Assembly: GCA_947632175.1 (NCBI GenBank)
Contig: CANROC010000005.1
Span: 1-64,000 of the forward strand
Direction: 5' to 3'
Length of the DNA: 64,000 nt
Source of the DNA: an uncultured Oscillospiraceae bacterium
Lineage (GTDB): Bacteria; Bacillota; Clostridia; Oscillospirales; Oscillospiraceae
The translations under genes were made by a program, and so were the position numbers. Shown here in pieces: positions 1-7,226 of this stretch; position 1 is the first letter of the stretch; every line of letters begins with the position of its first letter. The notes below the pieces were generated by a model. That model was not told the origin of the DNA. It was given only the letters and a program-made list of their open reading frames with translations, and did not search any database.

Positions 1-2
1 AC

Positions 3-407
3 GCCTGGTTCGCCGCCAGCGCCAAGCTGGCCCTCCAGCACGGCCTCGTGGCCGCCAACAACGGCAAGTATGACCCCGCCGCCTCCCAGAACCTGTCCGA
101 CGTGGCCGCCACGCTGAAGGCCCTCGATCCGGACAGCACCGTGGAGCTCTACACCGGCGCTGACAAGGTCGCCACCCGTGAGGACATGGTCGTCATGTTC
201 TGGAAGCACGCCGGTTCCAAGGAGTCCACCTACTCCCTGTCCGCCTTCGCCGACGCCGATAAGGTCACGAACACCGCCGCCTGGGCCTGGGCAGTGGAGA
301 CCGGCCTCATCAACGGCACCGAGAAGGGCCTGGAGCCCACCGCGACCCTTCCCAAGTCCCACCTCGCCCAGCTCGCCGTCCGCTACATGGACCTCCTGAG
401 TAAATAA
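3..407 (+). CDS. SLH-domain surface protein, C-terminal end (5' truncated)
   Basis: The reading frame is open from the window edge (first full codon at base 3), so only about the last 134 residues are seen; the GTG at 48 is an internal codon, not a start. The fragment holds S-layer-homology-like sequence: a Trp-Ala-containing helix, a Gly-Leu-Ile-x-Gly turn (VETGLINGTEKG) and two TREDM/PKSHL-type motifs where SLH domains have TRAE. SLH domains anchor exported proteins to pyruvylated secondary cell-wall polymer in Firmicutes. The function of the missing N-terminal part cannot be judged. The gene ends in TAA and is followed at once by a strong terminator. Confidence 0.75.
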   Translation, partial: AWFAASAKLALQHGLVAANNGKYDPAASQNLSDVAATLKALDPDSTVELYTGADKVATREDMVVMFWKHAGSKESTYSLSAFADADKVTNTAAWAWAVETGLINGTEKGLEPTATLPKSHLAQLAVRYMDLLSK

Positions 408-421
408 AGTTCCGCTTTCCC

Positions 422-451
422 AAGGACGCCTCGAAAGGGGCGTCCTTTTTT
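422..451 (+). terminator. Rho-independent terminator of the SLH gene
   Basis: A perfect 9-bp stem (AAGGACGCC, 422-430, with GGCGTCCTT, 439-447) and an 8-nt loop run into a U-tract. It lies 15 nt after the stop codon. Confidence 0.9.
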
Positions 452-489
452 GCGTCCGTCCCGCCTGCCCGGGAAAATCGGTTCCCCTC

Positions 490-518
490 TTGAATTGTGC
501 GCCAGGATTTGCTATAAT
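490..518 (+). promoter_or_regulatory. Sigma-A promoter for glgA
   Basis: TTGAAT (490-495), a 17-nt spacer and TATAAT (513-518). The -35 box overlaps the furthest-upstream possible TTG start of the downstream frame, which rules that start out and supports the ATG at 574. Confidence 0.85.
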
Positions 519-573
519 GGGGCCATCAATGGAAGCAAATTGGCAAATCGGACGCGTACGCAGGAGGTGCCCC

Positions 574-2364
574 ATGGCTGTGAAGGAGAAAAAGCCGGCC
601 CCGGAGGCCGAAGAGACAAAGACCCCGGCCCCCAAGGCCGCGAAACCCGACCCCAAACCCGCAAAACCCGCCCCGAAAGCGGCGAAACCCGCCGCCGGGC
701 CCAAAACCGCCAAAACCGCCGCCAAACCCGCCCCCAAGGCGGCCAAACCCGCCGCCCCGGCGGAGGACAAGCCCAAGAAGCCCCGCGCGAAGAAGTCCCC
801 GGAGCCCCCCGTCGAGCCCGCCCCGGAGCCCGTCCCCGAAGCCCCCGTTGAAGCCGTCCCGGAGCCGACTCCCGAGCCCGCCCCGGAGGCCCCCCCGGAG
901 CCCGTCTACGACACTCCCCGCCGCAGCGTGGCCTTCATCGGCTCGGAGTGCTACCCCTTTGTGAAAACCGGCGGCCTCGGCGACGTGATGTACGCCCTGC
1001 CCAAGGCGCTGGTGAAGCAAAACTGCGACGTGAAGGTCATCCTCCCCCGCTACAAGTGCATCCCCTGGGAGTATCAGGAAAAGATGATCTACCGGGGCGC
1101 CTTCCAGATGGACCTTTGCGCCGACGGCCGGTCCTTCTACGTGGGCATCATGGAGTACGTCTGGGACGGCGTGGTCTACGACTTCATCGACAACGACGAG
1201 TTCTTCAGCTGGGGCAATCCCTACACCAACCTTGTGGACGACATCCCCAAGTTCTGCTACTTCGCCAAAGCCGCTCTCGCGGCCCTCAACTACATGGACT
1301 GGATCCCCAACATCATCCACTGCCACGACTGGCAGGCCGCCCTGGTACCCGTGTATCTCCGGACCATGTTTAACGAGACGCCCCTTTCCTCCGCCAAAAC
1401 CGTCCTCACCATCCACAACCTGAAATTCCAGGGCGTCTACAACATCCCTACCGTCCGGTACTGGTCGGGCCTCCCCGATTACGTCTTCAACAAGGACGCC
1501 CTCACCGTCAAGTGGCTGGACGCCAACATGCTCAAGGGCGGGCTCACCTACACCAACGCCATCACCACCGTCAGCCCCACCTACGCCTGGGAGATCCAGA
1601 CCCCCGAGTACGGCGAGGGCCTGGACGCCCATCTCCGGTACCACTCCGGCAAGCTCCGGGGCATCGTCAACGGCATCGACTACGACATCTGGAACCCCTG
1701 GACAGACAAAAATCTCGCCGTCAACTATGACATCACCAACGTCCTGCCCCGGAAAAAGGAGAATAAGCGCGCCCTCCAGGAGGAGCTGGGCCTGGAGCCG
1801 GACGACGGCAAGCTCGTCCTGGGCCTTATCTCGCGCCTCACGGACCAGAAAGGCCTGGACCTTGTCAACGCCATCCTGCCCCAGCTCATGGACGGCAACA
1901 CCCAGGTGGTCATCCTGGGCACCGGCGAGGCCCGCTACGAGGACTCCTTCCGCTGGTACGAGAACGCCTATCGCGGCAGTGTCTGCTCCTGCATCATGTA
2001 CGACGAGGCCCGCTCCCACCGGGTCTACGCCGGCGCGGACGCCCTGCTGGTCCCCTCCCGCTTCGAGCCCTGCGGCCTGACGCAGCTAAACGCCATGCGC
2101 TACGGCACCGTCCCCATCGTCCGGGAGACCGGCGGCCTTCGGGACACCGTGGAGCCCTACAACCAGTTTGCCAACACCGGCAACGGCTTCACCTTCGACC
2201 GCTACGACGCCGGCCTTCTGCTGGACGCCATCAACCGCGCCAAGACCCTCTATTTTGAGAATCGCTGGTGCTGGGACGAGATGGTCCAGCGCGACATGGC
2301 CAAAAACACCTCCTGGTCCCTCTCCGCCCAACAGTACAAGGACCTCTACCTCCAGCTCACCTGA
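574..2364 (+). CDS. glgA: Glycogen synthase (GT5) with long low-complexity N-terminal tail
   Basis: ADP-glucose:alpha-1,4-glucan glucosyltransferase, the elongating enzyme of glycogen synthesis. The ATG at 574 follows a clean AGGAGGT. The 596-residue product has two parts. Residues 1 to about 115 are low complexity: first Lys/Ala/Pro repeats (to about residue 76), then an acidic Pro/Glu stretch. From about residue 116 comes a normal GT5/GT-B enzyme: the ADP-glucose-binding KTGGLGD at 131-137, a VNGID core, and a C-terminal domain with SRLTDQKG and PSRFEPCGLTQ. Usual family length is about 480, so the tail is the oddity. No other glg genes are adjacent. Function of the catalytic part is secure; the role of the tail is unknown. 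Confidence 0.93.
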   Translation: MAVKEKKPAPEAEETKTPAPKAAKPDPKPAKPAPKAAKPAAGPKTAKTAAKPAPKAAKPAAPAEDKPKKPRAKKSPEPPVEPAPEPVPEAPVEAVPEPTPEPAPEAPPEPVYDTPRRSVAFIGSECYPFVKTGGLGDVMYALPKALVKQNCDVKVILPRYKCIPWEYQEKMIYRGAFQMDLCADGRSFYVGIMEYVWDGVVYDFIDNDEFFSWGNPYTNLVDDIPKFCYFAKAALAALNYMDWIPNIIHCHDWQAALVPVYLRTMFNETPLSSAKTVLTIHNLKFQGVYNIPTVRYWSGLPDYVFNKDALTVKWLDANMLKGGLTYTNAITTVSPTYAWEIQTPEYGEGLDAHLRYHSGKLRGIVNGIDYDIWNPWTDKNLAVNYDITNVLPRKKENKRALQEELGLEPDDGKLVLGLISRLTDQKGLDLVNAILPQLMDGNTQVVILGTGEARYEDSFRWYENAYRGSVCSCIMYDEARSHRVYAGADALLVPSRFEPCGLTQLNAMRYGTVPIVRETGGLRDTVEPYNQFANTGNGFTFDRYDAGLLLDAINRAKTLYFENRWCWDEMVQRDMAKNTSWSLSAQQYKDLYLQLT

Positions 2365-2369
2365 AAACA

Positions 2370-2407
2370 AAAACGCGGGAAAAGGCCCCAACCTTTTCCC
2401 GCGTTTT
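2370..2407. terminator. Bidirectional terminator between glgA and the PAP2 gene
   Basis: A 16-bp perfect stem (2370-2385 with 2392-2407) and a 6-nt loop, with A-rich and T-rich flanks. It sits between two convergent genes and can stop transcription from both sides. Confidence 0.9.
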
Positions 2408-2427
2408 CCGTCCCTGTTTTCGCGCCG

Positions 2428-2985
2428 TTACTCTCCGCTCTTTCCCCGGCGTTTTTGAATGACCTCCCCCGCCTTCCGGACGACCAGCGTGCCCAGGTAC
2501 CCGAACAGGAACCCCAGCACCGCGCCGCCCAGGACGTCGGTGGGATAGTGGACGTAGAGGTAGAGCCGCGAGAGGGAGACGATCACCGCCACGACGCAGG
2601 TGGGGATCCAGAGCTTGGATTTATTGAACGCCAGCGCCCCCACCGCCGTGAAAGACGCCGCCGCGTGGCCGGAGGGGAAGGAGTATTCCCCCGGCGGCGG
2701 GACCAGCAGGACCACGTCCGGGTTCACCACATAGGGCCGCGTCCGGGCGATGAGGTTTTTCAAAAGCCCGTTGCACAGCGCCAGATCGATGAGGAGGGAC
2801 ACGGCGCAGCACAGCCCCAGCTTCCGGGTCCTGGGGATCAGCAGCAGCGCCAGGGTCATGAGGATCCAGACGATCCCCCCGTCCCCCAGGACGGTGATCT
2901 TGGACATGAAGAAGTCCCCGAACCCCGTGCGCAGGTTGTTCTGGATCCAATCCAGGATCCCGATCTCAAAAAGATTCACGGCCAT
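2428..2985 (-). CDS. PAP2-family membrane phosphatase
   Basis: Predicted integral membrane lipid or undecaprenyl-diphosphate phosphatase of the PAP2 superfamily, 185 residues. The three catalytic motifs are visible in order: KNLIARTRP, then PSGHAA, then SRLYLYVHYPTDVLGG, with hydrophobic segments around them. Such enzymes dephosphorylate phosphatidic acid, PGP or C55-PP at the outer membrane face; which substrate applies here cannot be told. The ATG follows AAAGGGG on the minus strand. It stands alone, convergent with glgA and divergent from the next gene. Confidence 0.88.
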   Translation of the reverse strand: MAVNLFEIGILDWIQNNLRTGFGDFFMSKITVLGDGGIVWILMTLALLLIPRTRKLGLCCAVSLLIDLALCNGLLKNLIARTRPYVVNPDVVLLVPPPGEYSFPSGHAAASFTAVGALAFNKSKLWIPTCVVAVIVSLSRLYLYVHYPTDVLGGAVLGFLFGYLGTLVVRKAGEVIQKRRGKSGE

Positions 2986-3051
2986 ACCCCTTTCTTTCCG
3001 TCGGAAAAAGGTTTATACTTGCTATAAATTCCGTCCCAAGGCGGTGACACC

Positions 3052-3588
3052 ATGAAAAGGACCCTCTACACATTGGATATGAAACGCCCCCTTGGCCTGG
3101 CGGCCCTGGGCTTTTTCGCCCTCTCGGCCCTTTTGCGCCTTGCCTGGGCGCTGGCGTTTACGGACGCCGCCCGCGGACGCGGCCTCGTCCTCCACGTGCT
3201 CCTGCCGGAGCTTGCCTGCGCCGCCTTTGTGGTCCTGCTGGTGTGCGAGGGCAAAAAGCGCCTCTGGCCCACCTTCTTCCCCCTGCTCCTGGGCGTGGCC
3301 TTCTTTATTTTAAAGGCCACGGGCTTTACCCCGGTCCATCAAATCCTGTGTACCGCCCTGTATTTCGGTGTGGCGGTCCTCTACGGCGCGGCGGTGTGGG
3401 GACTGGCGCCTCTGCGGCCCCTGCTCATCCCCCTCTTCGGCCTGCCGCTCCTTTACCACATGTTCGTGGAGGACCTCGTCTTCAACCGCCCCGTCTACAC
3501 CATGAGCGAATGGCTCCAGGAGTGGTCCGTCCTTTGCATCATGGCCGGCTTTCTGTGCGTCAGCCTCGGGATGAAACGAAAATCTTAA
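3052..3588 (+). CDS. Multi-pass membrane protein of unknown function
   Basis: 178 residues with about five hydrophobic segments and short basic loops (EGKKRLW, MKRKS at the C-terminus). I do not recognise a family. The start ATG has an AAGGCGGTG ribosome site; a TATAAA at 3023-3028 could be the -10 element but I see no good -35. It is a single-gene unit between a divergent PAP2 gene and a convergent rpsT, closed by a strong terminator. Confidence 0.6.
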   Translation: MKRTLYTLDMKRPLGLAALGFFALSALLRLAWALAFTDAARGRGLVLHVLLPELACAAFVVLLVCEGKKRLWPTFFPLLLGVAFFILKATGFTPVHQILCTALYFGVAVLYGAAVWGLAPLRPLLIPLFGLPLLYHMFVEDLVFNRPVYTMSEWLQEWSVLCIMAGFLCVSLGMKRKS

Positions 3589-3590
3589 AG

Positions 3591-3617
3591 AAAAACGCCG
3601 GAGACCCCGGCGTTTTT
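3591..3617. terminator. Terminator between the membrane protein and rpsT
   Basis: An 11-bp stem (AAAAACGCCGG, 3591-3601, with CCGGCGTTTTT, 3607-3617) and a 5-nt loop. It is A-rich on one side and T-rich on the other, so it can serve both convergent genes. Confidence 0.88.
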
Positions 3618-3637
3618 ACTTTTTTCATTTGCGGCGG

Positions 3638-3898
3638 TTACATGCTGGCGAGCTTCGTGTCGATGCTGCTCTTCTTGTGCGCGGCGTTGTTCTTGTGGAT
3701 CAAGCCCTTCGCCGCCGCCTTGTCCACTGTCTTGACAGCAACTTTATAGGCGCTCTCGGCCTCTTTGCGGTCACCACCGGCCACCGCGGCGTCAAACTTC
3801 TTGAGGACTGTCTTGAGCTCGGACTTGTCAGCCTTGTTGCGGGCGTTGCGGACCTCGCCGACGAGGACGCGCTTCTTCGCGGATTTGATATTGGGCAT
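3638..3898 (-). CDS. rpsT: 30S ribosomal protein S20
   Basis: 86-residue basic protein starting PNIKSAKKRV, the standard S20 N-terminus, and binding 16S rRNA in the small subunit. A GTG 12 nt upstream is in frame but lies inside the AGGAGGAGG ribosome site, so the ATG at 3898 is preferred. The rpsT-gpr pair, here divergent, is a common neighbourhood in sporulating Firmicutes. Confidence 0.95.
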   Translation of the reverse strand: MPNIKSAKKRVLVGEVRNARNKADKSELKTVLKKFDAAVAGGDRKEAESAYKVAVKTVDKAAAKGLIHKNNAAHKKSSIDTKLASM

Positions 3899-3972
3899 TC
3901 TACTGGCCACCTCCTCCTATAAAGTCACGTGTTATTCACCGTAAAACCGTCTTGATAACCGTGCGGATAAAC

Positions 3973-4001
3973 ATTCTACCATTCTTCCTCGGAAATTTCA
4001 A
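3973..4001 (-). promoter_or_regulatory. Sigma-A promoter for rpsT
   Basis: Read on the minus strand: TTGAAA (4001-3996), a 17-nt spacer, TAGAAT (3978-3973). It lies about 75 nt upstream of the S20 start, leaving room for an S20-type leader. Confidence 0.82.
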
Positions 4002-4090
4002 GGGTTTTTTTAAATTTTTTGCGCCGGACCCGCACTTTTTTCGCTTTAGTGGGGATACTACCCTCAAACCACAAGATATGGGGGTAGACC

Positions 4091-4984
4091 ATGCTTTCAA
4101 GACGTTCGGATCTGGCCATGGAGGCCAAAAAAATCTGGAGTGAGGACCATCCCGACGCCCTCCCCGGCGTGGAGGAGGACGTCAGCACCCGCCGGGGCTT
4201 CGAGGTGGTGACGGTGGATGTCAAGTCCGAGGAGGCCGCCCGCGCCCTTGGCAAGCCTCGGGGCCGCTACGTCACCGTGGAGCTGGGCCGCTTCCTCCGC
4301 CGGGAGGACGACGCCTTCGCCGACGGCGTACAGGTCCTGGCGGAGGTCCTGCGGGACCTGCTGGGTACCGTCAACGGTCCCGTTTTGGTGGTGGGCCTGG
4401 GCAACCCGGCCATCACCCCGGACGCGGTGGGGCACCTGACGGTGAAGAACACCCTGATCACCCGCCACCTCAAGGACCGCAGTCCCGACCAGTTCCGGGC
4501 TTTCGGCAGTGTGGCCGCCCTGGAGCCGGGGGTCCTGGGCACCACCGGCGTGGAGAGCGTGGACACCGTGGGGGCCCTGGTGCACGAGATCCATCCGGAG
4601 GCCGTCATCGCCGTGGACGCCCTGGCCTCCCGGAGCATGGAGCGCCTTTGCCGCACCGTCCAGGTGTCCGACACCGGCATCGTCCCCGGTTCCGGCGTGG
4701 GCAACGCCCGGGCCGCCCTGTCCCGGGACACTCTGGGCGTCCCCGTCATCGCTCTGGGCGTCCCCACGGTGGTGGACGCCGCCACCCTCACTCTGGACCT
4801 GGCCCGGGAGGCCGGCGCGGACTTGGACGCCGACGCCCTGCATAAGGCCGCCGGCTCCATGATCGTCACCCCCCGCGAGATCGACTCCGCCGCCGCCTCC
4901 ATCTCGCGCCTGGCCGCCTACGCCCTCAACCTCGCCCTCCACCCGGGCCTCACCGTGGAGGACGTGGATATGCTGGTGGGGTAA
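4091..4984 (+). CDS. gpr: Spore germination protease GPR
   Basis: 297-residue endopeptidase that degrades small acid-soluble spore proteins (SASP) on germination, made as a zymogen in the forespore. Family features visible: the N-terminal RRSDLAMEA segment (usually RTDLAVEA), VVGLGNPAITPDAVG, a TTGVESVDTV stretch, VDALASRSMERLCRTVQVSDTGIVPGSGVGN and a late VTPREID. Length is a little shorter than the roughly 330-370 usual. Only a weak GGGGG ribosome site precedes the ATG. GATACTA at 4054-4060 resembles a sigma-G -10, but I could not find a convincing -35. Confidence 0.95.
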   Translation: MLSRRSDLAMEAKKIWSEDHPDALPGVEEDVSTRRGFEVVTVDVKSEEAARALGKPRGRYVTVELGRFLRREDDAFADGVQVLAEVLRDLLGTVNGPVLVVGLGNPAITPDAVGHLTVKNTLITRHLKDRSPDQFRAFGSVAALEPGVLGTTGVESVDTVGALVHEIHPEAVIAVDALASRSMERLCRTVQVSDTGIVPGSGVGNARAALSRDTLGVPVIALGVPTVVDAATLTLDLAREAGADLDADALHKAAGSMIVTPREIDSAAASISRLAAYALNLALHPGLTVEDVDMLVG

Positions 4985-5040
4985 GGCCGTGCCGCTGACG
5001 CGGCGGTCCCCGACCGGGGAGGGGAACCCTTCCGCCTCGC

Positions 5041-5100
5041 CGCGCTCGGCGCCTCCCCCAGGGGGGGAGATTGGCGGGCGGGTTTGGAACCCGCCCCTAC
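5041..5100. repeat. Short GC-rich hairpin repeats after gpr
   Basis: The stretch holds a GCGCCTCCCCCAGGGGG palindrome and, at 5073-5100, one hairpin of the GTAGGGG family (GCGGGTT..AACCCGC stem, ending CCCCTAC). The same stem recurs inverted at 17749-17773. Confidence 0.7.
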
Positions 5101-5115
5101 TTTAGCCAACGAAAA

Positions 5116-5131
5116 TGTTCCACGCGGAACA
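5116..5131. promoter_or_regulatory. parS-like site 1 (imperfect)
   Basis: TGTTCCACGCGGAACA differs from the perfect palindrome 40 bp downstream by one central base. It lies 170 bp upstream of parA. Confidence 0.8.
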
Positions 5132-5155
5132 TTTCAACACTTTAATTCATGAAAA

Positions 5156-5171
5156 TGTTCCACGTGGAACA
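5156..5171. promoter_or_regulatory. parS site 2 (perfect palindrome)
   Basis: TGTTCCACGTGGAACA is a 16-bp perfect palindrome matching the bacterial parS consensus TGTTNCACGTGNAACA, the ParB nucleation site. It lies immediately upstream of the parA promoter, so ParB spreading could also affect parAB transcription. Confidence 0.93.
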
Positions 5172-5225
5172 TTTTCGCACGCTAAAGCGCGCCGCGAATT
5201 TGGCGGAAAGATTTACAGATTGTTA

Positions 5226-5254
5226 TTGAAATCCGCCCGCCGGTCATGTATAAT
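5226..5254 (+). promoter_or_regulatory. Sigma-A promoter for parA-parB
   Basis: TTGAAA (5226-5231), a 17-nt spacer and TATAAT (5249-5254), 32 nt upstream of the parA start. Confidence 0.88.
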
Positions 5255-5285
5255 ATCCCCGTTGACTTCACAAACGGAGGCGGAC

Positions 5286-6056
5286 ATGGGAAAGATCATC
5301 GCGGTGGCGAATCAGAAGGGCGGCGTGGGGAAGACCACAACGTCCGTGAACGTTACCTGCGCCCTCCATAACGAGGGCAAAAAGGTCCTTCTGGTGGACG
5401 CCGACCCCCAGGGGAACGCCACATCCGCCATGGGCGTGGACAAAAACCGGGCGAAAGCCGGGACCTACGACGTGCTCATCGGCGGCGCCCCGGTGGACAA
5501 GTGCGCCGCCAGGACGAAGTACGGCGACCTCCTCCCCTCCAACAAGGCCCTCTCCGGGGCGCTCATTGAGCTGGTGGACATGCCGGAGCGGGAATACATA
5601 CTGAAAAAAGCCCTGGAGCCCGCCGCCGGGAGCTACGATTTCATCCTCATCGACTGCCCGCCCAGCCTGGAGCTGCTGACACTCAACGGCCTGGTGGCGG
5701 CGGACACGGTGCTGGTGCCGGTGCAGTGCGAGTATTTCGCCCTGGAGGGCCTTTCGGACCTTATGAACACCGTCCGGCTCATCAAGCGCAGGCTCAACCC
5801 CGCCCTGGAGATAGAGGGCGTGGTGCTGACCATGTTTGACGGGCGCACCAATCTCTCCATGCAGGTGGCGGCGGAGGTCAAAAAATATTTCCGGGAGAAG
5901 GTCCTGCGGACCGTGATCCCGCGCAACGTGCGCCTCTCGGAGGCGCCCAGCCACGGCAAGCCCGTGATGGCCTACGACCCGGCGTCCCGCGGGGCACTGG
6001 CGTACACGAATCTGGCCAGGGAGATCCTTGAGCGCAACGGCGGGAGGAGGAGCTGA
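5286..6056 (+). CDS. parA: ParA/Soj chromosome-partitioning ATPase
   Basis: 256-residue deviant-Walker ATPase that binds DNA non-specifically as an ATP dimer and, with ParB-parS, segregates or regulates the origin region. The N-terminus IIAVANQKGGVGKTTT carries the deviant Walker A with the signature lysine. LLVDADPQGN and ILIDCPPSLELLTLNGL are the Walker A' and B regions. Upstream in-frame codons overlap the promoter and parS sites, so the ATG at 5286, preceded by GGAGG, is the start. It is followed after one base by parB. Confidence 0.96.
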   Translation: MGKIIAVANQKGGVGKTTTSVNVTCALHNEGKKVLLVDADPQGNATSAMGVDKNRAKAGTYDVLIGGAPVDKCAARTKYGDLLPSNKALSGALIELVDMPEREYILKKALEPAAGSYDFILIDCPPSLELLTLNGLVAADTVLVPVQCEYFALEGLSDLMNTVRLIKRRLNPALEIEGVVLTMFDGRTNLSMQVAAEVKKYFREKVLRTVIPRNVRLSEAPSHGKPVMAYDPASRGALAYTNLAREILERNGGRRS

Positions 6057-6057
6057 C

Positions 6058-6942
6058 ATGGCAAAGGGATTGGGAAGCGGCCTCGGCGCCCTGTTCGGGG
6101 ACGAGACCATGGAGCAGGACGGGAGCCTCAAGCGGGTGTCCGTCACAAAGCTGGAGCCCCGGGCCGACCAGCCCCGGTCGCGCTTCGACCCGGAGAAGCT
6201 GGAGGAGCTGGCCCAGTCCATCCGGGACCACGGCGTCCTCCAGCCCATCACCGTCCGGGATCTGGACTTTGACCGCTACGAGATCGTCGCCGGGGAGCGC
6301 CGCTGGCGCGCCGCCCGGATGGCGGGGCTTGCGGAGGTCCCGGTGAATATCGTGGACGTCTCGGACCAGGAGGCGGCGGAGATCGCCCTCATCGAGAACC
6401 TCCAGCGGGAGGACCTGAATCCCGTGGAGGAGGCCCGGGGCTACGAGACGCTGATGGACCGCCATGGCCTTACCCAGGAGCAGGTGGCCGAACGGGTGGG
6501 CAAGAGCCGCCCGGTGGTGGCCAACTCCCTGCGCCTTTTGCGCCTGCCGCCCAAGGCCATCGCCCTGACGGAGGCGGGCAAGCTCTCCGTCAGCCAGGCC
6601 AAGGCACTGCTGGAGCTGGACAATGCCGACGCCCAGGACGAGCTGGCGGTCAAGGCCGCGGAGGGGGACCTGTCCGTCCGGGAGATCGCCGCCGCCGTGA
6701 AAAAGGTGAAAAGCGAGCGGGAGAAGCGCCCCCGCCCCAAGCGCAACTACCGTCTGGGCCCCGACGGCATCGACTACGCCGCGGAGCTGGAGCGGGACCT
6801 GAGCGGCGTCCTGGGCCGAAAGGTCACCATCCAGCCGGGCCGTGGCGCGGGCAAGCTGACCCTGGACTACTATAACGACCAGGACCTTGCCGATCTCGTC
6901 AAGTCCCTGAAGACAATGAAAACAAAGTGGGAGCTGTCATGA
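6058..6942 (+). CDS. parB: ParB/Spo0J centromere-binding CTPase
   Basis: 294 residues. The N-terminus MAKGLGSGLGALFG is typical of Spo0J. It is followed by the ParB/Srx nucleotide-binding domain (QPRSRF, IVAGERRWRAARMAGL, ALIENLQREDLNPVEEARGY) and the helix-turn-helix that reads parS (TQEQVAERVGKSRPVVANSLRLL). A C-terminal dimerisation region ends in a basic and hydrophobic stretch. ParB loads on parS, slides as a CTP clamp and recruits SMC. The ATG follows GAGGAGGAGC; the stop overlaps the next start (ATGA). The two parS sites upstream are its likely targets. Confidence 0.96.
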   Translation: MAKGLGSGLGALFGDETMEQDGSLKRVSVTKLEPRADQPRSRFDPEKLEELAQSIRDHGVLQPITVRDLDFDRYEIVAGERRWRAARMAGLAEVPVNIVDVSDQEAAEIALIENLQREDLNPVEEARGYETLMDRHGLTQEQVAERVGKSRPVVANSLRLLRLPPKAIALTEAGKLSVSQAKALLELDNADAQDELAVKAAEGDLSVREIAAAVKKVKSEREKRPRPKRNYRLGPDGIDYAAELERDLSGVLGRKVTIQPGRGAGKLTLDYYNDQDLADLVKSLKTMKTKWELS

Positions 6943-7226
6943 AGTTTAGAAAGAGAAGCGAGGGAGCCGATCTTCCCCCCGAGGGGGCGGAGGAGCAGAA
7001 GGAGCCCCCCAAGAATCCCCGGAAAACGGAGGCGTCGGTCCTCATCTATACGGTCGTCCTCTTTGTGGTGGCCCTGGCGCTCATCGCCCTGTCCTACGCG
7101 GTGATGCAGCGGGATATCGCCCCGCCGGAGACCGCCAACCTACTTGACGCGGACGGCCCGGAGACGTATAATATCCCTATGGACGACGACACAGTCGTCA
7201 ACTTGGACGGAGGCATCCTGCCGTGA
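6939..7226 (+). CDS. Small single-pass membrane protein
   Basis: 95 residues: a charged Pro/Glu/Lys N-terminus (1-34), one transmembrane helix (about 36-57, SVLIYTVVLFVVALALIALSY) and a short acidic extracytoplasmic tail. No family recognised. It overlaps parB (ATGA) and serS (GTGA), so it is cotranslated with both. The N-in topology and position suggest a small accessory protein, but no function can be assigned. Confidence 0.6.
   Translation: MKFRKRSEGADLPPEGAEEQKEPPKNPRKTEASVLIYTVVLFVVALALIALSYAVMQRDIAPPETANLLDADGPETYNIPMDDDTVVNLDGGILP

Noticed and set aside
526-2019. A 497-codon open frame on the minus strand opposite glgA
   Set aside because: It mirrors the codons of glgA, has repetitive Gly/Val/Asp composition and no ribosome site; it is a by-product of high GC.
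4031-4060. Sigma-G promoter for gpr
   Set aside because: GATACTA resembles the -10 but no acceptable -35 at 17-18 nt could be found, so it is not listed as a feature.
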